From positions 398,567 to 462,566 of the forward strand of contig NZ_JAAHBP010000007.1 in assembly GCF_023184515.1 (NCBI RefSeq): 64,000 nucleotides of DNA. Direction: 5' to 3'. The position numbers and the translations under genes were made by a program. The notes under the pieces were generated by a model, which had not been told where the DNA came from, ran no database searches, and saw only the letters and a program-made list of their open reading frames with translations. This DNA comes from Streptomyces sp. D2-8. Lineage in GTDB: Bacteria > Actinomycetota > Actinomycetes > Streptomycetales > Streptomycetaceae. Positions within the stretch are counted from its first letter, which is position 1, and each line of letters opens with the position of its first letter. Below, piece by piece: positions 57,894 through 64,000 of this stretch.

Positions 57894-59396
57894 GTGAACG
57901 ACACCCCGCACGCCCTGAGTTCGTCCCGCACCCTGTGGGACCTGGTCACCCGCCGCGCCGCCCTCACGCCGGACCGGCCGCTCTTCCTCCAGGACGGCCG
58001 CACGCTCACCTTCGAGGGACTGCGCGCGCGTGCCGAGCGGGTCGCGGCCGGGCTGTACGGCATGGGCGTACGCCCCGGCACGGTGGTCGCCTGGCAGTTG
58101 CCCACCCGTATCGAGACGGCCGTGCTGTCCTTCGCCCTGGCCCGCCTCGGCGCCGTGCAGACCCCGGTGATCCCCTTCTACCGGGACCGCGAGGTCGACT
58201 TCGCGCTGCGCGGGTCGAAGGCGGAGTTCTTCGCCGTGCCGGGCACCTGGCGCGGCTTCGACCACACGGAGATGGCCCGGCGGCTGGGCGCGAAGGGCGT
58301 CTTCGAGGCCTACGACGGCCTGCCCGAAGGCGATCCGTCCCTCCTGCCTCCCCCGCCCTCCGACGGCACCGCCGTCCGCTGGATCTACTGGACGTCCGGC
58401 ACGACCTCCGACCCCAAGGGCGTGCTGCACACGGACCGTTCACTGCTGGCGGGCGGCTCCTGCCTGGCGCACGCGCTGCGCCCCTCGGCAAAGGACGTGG
58501 GCTCGATCGCGTTCCCGTACGCACACATCGGCGGGCCCGACTACACGGTGATGCTGCTGCTGTACGGCTTCCCGGCGGTGCTGTTCGAGCAGTTCGCGCT
58601 GCCGGACGCGCTGGAGGCGTACCGCGCGCACGGGGTGACGATGGCGGGCGGGTCGACGGCGTTCTACTCGATGTTCCTGGCGGAGCAGCGCAAGCAGCCG
58701 GGGACGCCCGTGGTGCCGACGTTGCGGCTGCTGGCGGGCGGCGGGGCGCCCAAGCCACCGGAGCTGTACCACGCCGTCGTGCGCGAGATGGGCGTGCAGC
58801 TCACCCACGGATACGGCATGACCGAGGTGCCGATGATCACCATGGGGGCGCCGGACGACAGTCCCGAGTCGCTGGCGACGACGGAGGGGCGTCCGCCCCA
58901 GGGCATGGAGATCCGGATCGTGGACGGGGAGGTGCGGCTGCGCGGGGAGGCGGTGTGCCGGGGGTACCTGGATCCGGGGCAGACGGAACAGGCCTTCGAC
59001 GAGGACGGGTTCCTGCGCACCGGCGACCTCGGGCGGCTCACGGAGACCGGGCATCTGGTCCTCACCGGCCGGCTGAAGGACGTGATCATCCGCAAGGGCG
59101 AGAACATCTCGGCCCAGGAGATCGAGGAACTGCTGCACCGGCATCCGGCGGTCGGGGACGCGGCGGTGATCGGCCTCCCGGACGCGGCGCGCGGGGAGCT
59201 GGTGTGCGCGGTGGTGGAACAGCCGCCGGGGGCCGAGGCCTTGACGCTCGCGGGCGTGACCGCCTTCCTGCGCACCGAGGGACTGTCCGTGCACAAGCTG
59301 CCGGAGCGGCTGGAGGTGGTGGACGCCCTTCCGCGGGGCGAGACCCTGCGGAAGGTGCTGAAGTACCGGCTCCGCGAGCGCTATTCGGGCACGTGA
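57894..59396 (+). CDS. AMP-forming acyl-CoA ligase (cyclohexanecarboxylate/FadD type)
   Basis: 500 residues. P-loop WIYWTSGTTSDPKGVLHTDR, YGMTEVPMITMGAP, GDLGRLTETGHLVLTGRLKD and VIIRKGENISAQEIEELL; the C-terminal catalytic Lys lies in RGETLRKVLKYRLRE. It activates a carboxylate as CoA thioester. AAGGAG is upstream of GTG 57894, with a further GGGGG closer. It is divergent from the acyl-CoA dehydrogenase operon, and the shared operators suggest the ligase supplies the substrate for those dehydrogenases. Confidence 0.9.
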   Translation: MNDTPHALSSSRTLWDLVTRRAALTPDRPLFLQDGRTLTFEGLRARAERVAAGLYGMGVRPGTVVAWQLPTRIETAVLSFALARLGAVQTPVIPFYRDREVDFALRGSKAEFFAVPGTWRGFDHTEMARRLGAKGVFEAYDGLPEGDPSLLPPPPSDGTAVRWIYWTSGTTSDPKGVLHTDRSLLAGGSCLAHALRPSAKDVGSIAFPYAHIGGPDYTVMLLLYGFPAVLFEQFALPDALEAYRAHGVTMAGGSTAFYSMFLAEQRKQPGTPVVPTLRLLAGGGAPKPPELYHAVVREMGVQLTHGYGMTEVPMITMGAPDDSPESLATTEGRPPQGMEIRIVDGEVRLRGEAVCRGYLDPGQTEQAFDEDGFLRTGDLGRLTETGHLVLTGRLKDVIIRKGENISAQEIEELLHRHPAVGDAAVIGLPDAARGELVCAVVEQPPGAEALTLAGVTAFLRTEGLSVHKLPERLEVVDALPRGETLRKVLKYRLRERYSGT

Positions 59397-59433
59397 CGCC
59401 GCTCCGGCAGGCGTCTCCGCTCGGGCACGCGTC

Positions 59434-59946
59434 CTACTCGGGCACGGTGAAGTAGCGGGCGAAGGCCGGGACGACCTCGGCCTCGCCGACCTTGCCGTCT
59501 TCGTCCGCGTCGAGCGTGGCGGCGGCCGGCCCGGCGGCGTCCTCGGGAACGCCGAGGCACTTCAGCACGCGGGCGGCCTCCTCGACCGTCGCCGCGCCGT
59601 CCCCGTCGGTGTCGGCGACGCCCAGGGCCGCGTGCAGGAAGGGGCGGGCGATCTCGGCGAACCGGTCGGGGTTGTCGCGCAGGCGCTTGACCGCGCCGTT
59701 GACGAACTCCTCGCGCGTGATGCGCTGGTCGCCGTCGCGGTCCGCTATCCCGGCCATGCCCTGCCAGAAGGCCTCGGCGCCGCTGTACAGGGCCTGTCCC
59801 TTGTCGGACCGGGCCGCCACGGCGAACTCCGTGAGCAGCGCCTTGGCCGCACCGTAGAAGTCCTCGCGGTCGATGTAGCCGTTGCCGTCCTGGTCGAAGG
59901 TGGCGAACCGGGCGGCGATCCTGCGCTCGTACTCGCTGCTGACCAT
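59434..59946 (-). CDS. EF-hand calcium-binding protein
   Basis: 170 residues with four EF-hand loops: DQDGNGYIDREDF, DRDGDQRITREEF, DTDGDGAATVEEA and DADEDGKVGEAEV. The first two are canonical with D-x-D-G; the last has Asp-Ala-Asp-Glu-Asp. It resembles calerythrin-type proteins and the Cab proteins of Streptomyces, cytosolic calcium buffers or sensors. GAAAGAGAC precedes the ATG at 59946. It lies next to a STAS and sigma/anti-sigma group, so a calcium-linked signalling role is possible but unproven. Confidence 0.9.
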   Translation of the reverse strand: MVSSEYERRIAARFATFDQDGNGYIDREDFYGAAKALLTEFAVAARSDKGQALYSGAEAFWQGMAGIADRDGDQRITREEFVNGAVKRLRDNPDRFAEIARPFLHAALGVADTDGDGAATVEEAARVLKCLGVPEDAAGPAAATLDADEDGKVGEAEVVPAFARYFTVPE

Positions 59947-60114
59947 GTCTCTTTCGGGCCGCCTTACGTCGGATGGGGTGCGTCTCGGTCGGAGCGTACG
60001 ACGGAGGGAGCGGTTCGGGCGCGGGAAAACGTCACTTGTGCCAAGACCGGGGGAATTCCGGGACAACAGCGTGTCGGAACGGCAACACTCGGCCTACCGT
60101 GCGTCATCGGGCCG

Positions 60115-60495
60115 TCACGCGGACAGGGGTTCGCCCTCGTCGCCGAGGGCCGCGTCCACATCGCCGTACACGTCGAACAGCCTGCGTACGCCCAGCGCGC
60201 CGAGGACCCGGTTGACATGGGAGCCGTCGGCCGCACCCCGGGCGGGCAGCACGAGGCGCAGCCGGCCCTGGCAGGAGCGGATCAGCCGGCGGGCCGCGAT
60301 GAGCACGCCGACGCCGCTGGAGTCGCAGAAGAACACCTCGGAGAGATCCAGGACAAGGCAGTGGTGCCCCTCGGCCACCATGTCGTGCACGCGCTGTCGC
60401 AGCACCGGTGACGTCACCAGATCCAGCTCGCCCGACACCTGGAGCACGGCCCATTCGCCCTGCTCACCGCCGGTCACTTTGAAGGTCACCACCAC
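60115..60495 (-). CDS. STAS-domain anti-sigma factor antagonist
   Basis: 126 residues of the RsbV/SpoIIAA type. LQVSGELDLVTSPVLRQRVH is the first strand and helix, and FFCDSSGVGVLIAARRLI carries the phosphorylatable Ser of the DSSG loop. Dephosphorylated STAS proteins sequester HATPase anti-sigma kinases. No kinase is adjacent; the nearest HATPase gene is at 53625. The start is one of three consecutive GTG codons (60495 first). A sigma-B-like promoter lies upstream. Confidence 0.87.
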   Translation of the reverse strand: MVVTFKVTGGEQGEWAVLQVSGELDLVTSPVLRQRVHDMVAEGHHCLVLDLSEVFFCDSSGVGVLIAARRLIRSCQGRLRLVLPARGAADGSHVNRVLGALGVRRLFDVYGDVDAALGDEGEPLSA

Positions 60496-60857
60496 GCCCT
60501 TCGATCGCCAAAACGGAAGCAGTCCCTACGCTTCCTTGCAGCGCGGCTGCCCAGCGGCCGTTCCCTGAAACGCAACCCGAAAAACGGATCCCCCGCGGAA
60601 GAGGCTTGTTTTAGTCGACTTCGATCCTGTTCGATCCTCTTCAGACAGGTCTGATCGGAGGGCAGCGGGGTAGGCGCGGCACCAAAGGCACCCGGTGCGA
60701 GCGCCGGCGGTCCTCTACCACCTGCGGCCGGTCAGGGGGCGCACATTGCCACAAAGGGGCGTGCGCTAACGGAAGTGCCGACTACATTCGAGGAGACGTC
60801 GGGCACAGGCTGGACAGAGCACGGGCGCGGGACACGAGCGGGGGGTGAGGGGGCCAC
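60496..60857. other. Divergent promoter region
   Basis: 362 bp between the STAS (minus) and sigma (plus) genes. It holds the candidate minus-strand promoter at 60560-60585, a local duplication with CTTCGATCCTGTTCGATCCT, and no credible gene. Confidence 0.6.
60560..60585 (-). promoter_or_regulatory. SigB-like promoter for the STAS gene
   Basis: On the minus strand GTTT (60585-60582) is followed after 16 bp by GGGAAC (60565-60560), close to the Streptomyces stress-sigma pattern GnnT-N14-16-GGGTAC. The start would be about 55-60 nt before the coding region. Inferred from pattern. Confidence 0.45.
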
Positions 60858-61439
60858 ATGGCGAAAAAGGACGTACCGCCTCGCTGGGACCGCAAGATGC
60901 AGCAGCGGCTCGCCCGCGGAGAAGCGGCCGCCCTCGGTGAGCTCTACGACCGGTTCGCCTCCCTCGTGCACGGCCTCGCCCACCGCGTGCTCGGCGACGA
61001 GCGCGCCGCCGACGGCATCACCCGCGAGGTCTTCATCCACGTCTGGGAGCATCCCGACTCCTACGACCCCAAGCAGGGCCCGCTGCGCACCTGGGTCGCC
61101 ACCCTGACCCACCGGCTGGCGGTGCAGCGGCTGCGCGCCACCGAGACCGCCGCCCTCGCCCGCGAAGGCTCCGGCACCGCGGAGGAACTGGAGCACAAGG
61201 TGCGCCGCGCCTCGGTCGCCGCCCGCGCCGACTACATCGTCCAGTCCATGCCGGCCCCGCTGCGCTCGGCCCTGGAACGGGCCTACTTCCAGCGCCGCGA
61301 CTACCGCCAGACCGCCGCCGACCTCGACATCACCGAGGACGAGGCCCGCCGCCGCCTGCGTCTGGGCCTGCAACTGCTGTCCACCGCCCACGACACCGAG
61401 GCACCGGGCGCACCGCCCGGATACGGGGGTGCGGTGTGA
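60858..61439 (+). CDS. ECF-type RNA polymerase sigma factor
   Basis: 193 residues. Region 2: ALGELYDRFASLVHGLAHRV, ITREVFIHVWEHPDSYDPKQ and GPLRTWVATLTHRLAVQRLR. Region 4: MPAPLRSALERAYFQRRDYR, then QTAADLDITEDEARRRLRLG. It resembles the SigK/ECF19-like group found with zinc-finger anti-sigma factors. Its stop overlaps the downstream anti-sigma start (GTGA, 61436-61439), giving fixed stoichiometry. Confidence 0.88.
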   Translation: MAKKDVPPRWDRKMQQRLARGEAAALGELYDRFASLVHGLAHRVLGDERAADGITREVFIHVWEHPDSYDPKQGPLRTWVATLTHRLAVQRLRATETAALAREGSGTAEELEHKVRRASVAARADYIVQSMPAPLRSALERAYFQRRDYRQTAADLDITEDEARRRLRLGLQLLSTAHDTEAPGAPPGYGGAV

Positions 61440-62803
61440 ACGGGCCGGACCGGTTCGAGGCGCACGACGGCGACGAGGGGGAGGACGGCCGGGAAGAGAA
61501 GGGCGATACGCGGGACGAAAGCGGCCTTCAGGACGAAAGCGTCGAGGGCGGTCGCGGTACCGGCACCCCCTCGGGCCCGGGACACGGCCGCCCGCCGCGC
61601 ATACCCATGCCCCGGGCCTCCGTCGAGGACAGCGGACTGCCCCTGCCCGCACCGGCGGACCCCGGCGCCCCTGCACCGCCGCCCGCCCCGCCCGTCTTCG
61701 AGCACCCCGTGCTGAAGGCCCTGCTCGGCGCCTGGGCGCTGGCCGCGTGCTCGGCCGAGGAGGCCACGGCCGTCGAGGAACACCTCGGTGACTGCGGCTC
61801 CTGCGCCGACGAGGCCCGACGGCTGCGCGAGGCGGTCGGGCTGCTGCAACGCCCCGAGAGCCTCGACCTGGACCCGGGGCTGCGCACCCGCGTCCTGGAC
61901 ACCTGCCTGGAGCGGCGCCCGCCGCGCATCCCGGTGCCGGACTGGGCCGCCGCGTACGACGCCGAGACCGCCCGCCTGGACGCCCTGCTGCAGGACTTCG
62001 GCGACGCCGAATGGCACGCGCCGGTACGGCTGCGCTGGTTCCGGTCCGACGAGCCGACGAGCCGCCGCACCACCGTCGCCGGGGTCATCGCGCACCTGCT
62101 CAGCGTCGACGGCCTGGTGGCGGTCACGCTCGGCCTGGACGACCCGCTCGGCGACGTCCCGTCCCGGCGCCCCACGCCCGTGGCCCGCACGGAGGCGCTC
62201 TGGCGCGCCTCCCCCTTCCCGCCCACCCGGTTCGTCCGCGCGCCCTGGCGGGAGCAGAGCCACAGCCTCGTGCGCACGGTGTCCTTCACCGGCGGCGGCG
62301 CCGGGAAGATGCCGGTGCCGTACGGCGACTTCGAACTGCCGCTGCACGACGCGATGCTCGACCGCGCCTTCGAGTGCTGGGTGCACGCGGAGGACATCGC
62401 CGACGCGGTGGACTACCCCTACGACCCGCCCTCGCCGCGCCATCTGCACCGCATGATCGACCTGGCGGCCCGGATGCTGCCGACGGCCCTGGCCCACCGC
62501 CGCCGGGCCGGCCTGGCCTCCCCGGCCCACCACCGCCACCTGGTCGCGGCGGGCGAACCGGGCCGCAGCCTCCGGCTGGAGATCGAGGGGTCGGGCGGCG
62601 GCGAGTGGCTGATCCCCCTCGACTCCCCCGCGGCGAAGGGCTCCGCCGAGCACGAGGTGGCCCACGTGGCCCTGGACGGCGTCGAGTTCTGCCGCCTGGC
62701 GGCCGGCCACGTACCCCCGCAGGAGGCAGCGGCGGGCCAGGTGGGAGACCGGGAGGCGATCAGAGACGTCCTGTTCGCCGCCGCCTCACTGAGCCGGATG
62801 TAG
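61436..62803 (+). CDS. Zinc-finger anti-sigma factor fused to a maleylpyruvate-isomerase-like domain
   Basis: 455 residues. An 85-residue Gly/Pro-rich N-terminus precedes a ZAS-type zinc finger (AVEEHLGDCGSCADEARRLR, H-x3-C-x2-C) that should bind the adjacent sigma factor. From about residue 170 a mycothiol-dependent maleylpyruvate isomerase-like bundle follows (WAAAYDAETARLDALLQDFG, TTVAGVIAHLLSVDGLVAVT) with a C-terminal domain. No membrane helix is evident, so the signal is likely cytosolic. The MDMPI-like domain suggests sensing of mycothiol or another thiol (inference). GTG start overlapping the sigma stop. Confidence 0.83.
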   Translation: MNGPDRFEAHDGDEGEDGREEKGDTRDESGLQDESVEGGRGTGTPSGPGHGRPPRIPMPRASVEDSGLPLPAPADPGAPAPPPAPPVFEHPVLKALLGAWALAACSAEEATAVEEHLGDCGSCADEARRLREAVGLLQRPESLDLDPGLRTRVLDTCLERRPPRIPVPDWAAAYDAETARLDALLQDFGDAEWHAPVRLRWFRSDEPTSRRTTVAGVIAHLLSVDGLVAVTLGLDDPLGDVPSRRPTPVARTEALWRASPFPPTRFVRAPWREQSHSLVRTVSFTGGGAGKMPVPYGDFELPLHDAMLDRAFECWVHAEDIADAVDYPYDPPSPRHLHRMIDLAARMLPTALAHRRRAGLASPAHHRHLVAAGEPGRSLRLEIEGSGGGEWLIPLDSPAAKGSAEHEVAHVALDGVEFCRLAAGHVPPQEAAAGQVGDREAIRDVLFAAASLSRM

Positions 62804-62822
62804 AACCCGACCTGGGGGACAC

Positions 62823-62900
62823 GCCCTCAGGGGGGCGGGGCTCTGTCCGATATGCGGCTCCGCCGCGTGGGCGCGAACAACCACGCACACCGCATCCGCC
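62823..62900. repeat. Dispersed intergenic repeat, copy 3
   Basis: CCCTCAGGGGGGCGGGGCTC, then TGCGGCTCCGCCGCGTGGGC, GCGAACAACCACG and CGCATCCGCC: the same order of blocks as at 7773. It lies between the convergent anti-sigma and purU genes. Confidence 0.65.
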
Positions 62901-62922
62901 CCCGAACGGAACGACCCCAGCA

Positions 62923-63804
62923 CTAGGCGAAGATCACGGTCCGTCGGCCGTTGAGCAGAATCCGCCGCTCGGCATGCCACTTCACACCCCGGGCCAGCGC
63001 CTGGCACTCCACGTCGCGCCCGATCGCGACCAGCCCCTCGGGCGTCACGTCGTGCCCGACCCGCTCGACTTCCTGCTCGATGATCGGCCCCTCGTCGAGA
63101 TCGGCCGTCACGTAGTGAGCCGTCGCACCGATCAGCTTCACACCCCGGGCATGAGCCTGGTGATACGGCTTCGCCCCCTTGAAGCTGGGCAGGAACGAGT
63201 GGTGGATGTTGATGATCCGCCCGGAGAGCGCCTTGCACAGGTCGTCCGACAGCACCTGCATGTACCGGGCGAGCACGACCAGTTCGACACCCTCCTCGCG
63301 CACGATGTCGAGCAGCCGCCCCTCCGCCTCGGCCTTCGTGTCCTTCGTCACCGGAATGTGGTGGAAGGGGATGTTGTACGACCCCACCAGCTCGGCGAAG
63401 TCCGTATGGTTCGACACCACTCCGGCGATCTCCACCGGCAGCGCCCCGGTCCGCGCCCGGAACAGCAGGTCGTTCAGGCAGTGCCCGAACTTGCTGACCA
63501 TCAGCAGGATGCGCATCTTCTGGTCGGCCCGGTTGATCTGCCAGTCCATCTGGAACGAGTCACCGATCGCCGCGAAGCTGGCCCGCAGCTTCTCCACGGT
63601 CACCGGAGCGTCCGCCGAGAAGTGGACCCGCATGAAGAACAGTCCCGTGTCGTGGTCGCCGAACTGCTGGCTGTCCTCGATGTTGCAACCGGTCATGAAC
63701 AGATAGCTCGACACGGCGTGCACGATGCCCTTCCTGTCCGGGCAGGAAAGGGTGAGGACGTACTGGTCGGCCGGGACCGCGGCGCTGGTGGACTGCTCGT
63801 TCAT
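62923..63804 (-). CDS. purU: Formyltetrahydrofolate deformylase
   Basis: 293 residues. An N-terminal ACT domain (LTLSCPDRKGIVHAVSSYLF) precedes a formyltransferase-fold hydrolase domain with MRILLMVSKFGHCLNDLLFR. The catalytic Asn/His region is GRIINIHHSFLPSFKGAKPY and the Asp is in ATAHYVTADLDEGPIIEQEV. It hydrolyses 10-formyl-tetrahydrofolate to formate and tetrahydrofolate, balancing one-carbon pools and supplying formate for purine synthesis. ATG 63804 has only a weak ribosome site. Single-gene unit. Confidence 0.95.
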   Translation of the reverse strand: MNEQSTSAAVPADQYVLTLSCPDRKGIVHAVSSYLFMTGCNIEDSQQFGDHDTGLFFMRVHFSADAPVTVEKLRASFAAIGDSFQMDWQINRADQKMRILLMVSKFGHCLNDLLFRARTGALPVEIAGVVSNHTDFAELVGSYNIPFHHIPVTKDTKAEAEGRLLDIVREEGVELVVLARYMQVLSDDLCKALSGRIINIHHSFLPSFKGAKPYHQAHARGVKLIGATAHYVTADLDEGPIIEQEVERVGHDVTPEGLVAIGRDVECQALARGVKWHAERRILLNGRRTVIFA

Positions 63805-63892
63805 GCAGGACAGGTTCCCACAAGGAACGACACCACCGGCAATCGTCCCGCAGGGCGGACCGCCGTGAAACGGCTAGTAGTGCTTCGTTAGG

Positions 63893-64000
63893 TTCTGAGC
63901 TGTCTGCGGCGGTTTCGTCGGGCGGGTAGAGGTCGTCCGCAGGTGGTGCATGCACCGGTCCAGCACCGCAGCAGGTCCTGAAGAACGTCGAGGACCTGGT
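63893..64000 (-). pseudogene. Possible 3' end of a transposase gene, cut by the window edge
   Basis: One minus-strand frame enters from the right edge and ends with AVLDRCMHHLRTTSTRPTKP ... LTKHY-stop (stop at 63893-63895). The composition resembles C-termini of Streptomyces IS transposases, but too little is visible to assign a family or see terminal repeats. Weak evidence. Confidence 0.25.

Overview
The window is a high-GC actinobacterial chromosome segment, almost certainly from Streptomyces. Evidence: strong third-position GC bias, frequent GTG starts, 4-nt ATGA/GTGA stop-start overlaps, and an AfsR/AfsS/AfsK set. I see no rRNA, tRNA, CRISPR array, integrase or intact transposon. Only the last ~110 bp resembles the tail of an insertion-sequence transposase.

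Layout. 0.1-4.6 kb: a secreted PHP-type phosphoesterase, then a flavin monooxygenase divergent from a TetR regulator across a remarkable array of 14-bp palindromes, then a deazaflavin-type reductase. 4.6-9.9 kb: catabolic operon (SDR; LLM flavoenzyme, D-aminoacylase-like amidohydrolase, aldehyde dehydrogenase). 10-15.4 kb: two tandem secreted beta-rich proteins, a LuxR-type regulator, and a translationally coupled trio (small membrane protein, ECF sigma factor, M48 protease with LysM-like tail). 15.7-17.9 kb: amidohydrolase plus LLM enzyme. 18.1-33.3 kb: AfsR-type regulator, AfsS-like repeat peptide, a VapBC pair, an acyl-CoA catabolic block, then an AfsK-type kinase, a VOC protein resembling KbpA, and a TetR regulator. 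33.3-58 kb: mostly acyl-CoA catabolism (four acyl-CoA dehydrogenases, a second Ltp-type thiolase, a second DUF35 protein, SDR, alcohol dehydrogenase, cyclase-type hydrolase, ADP-forming acyl-CoA synthetase, isomerase, flavin reductase, second amidohydrolase, second AMP-forming ligase). It is interrupted by an SPFH protein pair, acetyltransferases, PdxH and an FMO-like enzyme. 59.4-63.8 kb: EF-hand protein, STAS protein, sigma/anti-sigma pair and PurU.

The main unifying signal is a palindrome, ATCTGACGnnnCGTCAGAT, found 15 times between 9.0 and 57.9 kb. Each copy lies at the promoter of an acyl-CoA or oxidoreductase catabolic operon, and I found none at the housekeeping or signalling genes. 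This suggests one regulator controls a dispersed catabolic regulon comprising two CoA ligases, an ADP-forming synthetase, complementary acyl-CoA dehydrogenase subunits, Ltp/DUF35 aldolase-type modules, hydratase/isomerase-fold enzymes, dehydrogenases, LLM monooxygenases and a flavin reductase. The gene content resembles side-chain and ring degradation of steroids, terpenoids or other cyclic acids. The substrate cannot be read from the sequence.

From memory of the S. coelicolor arrangement (afsR-afsS close to afsK), the VapBC pair and the catabolic block at 21.6-28.4 kb appear to be inserted into the afs locus. The TetR gene at 32.6 kb is one candidate regulator of the palindrome regulon, but nothing in the sequence proves it.
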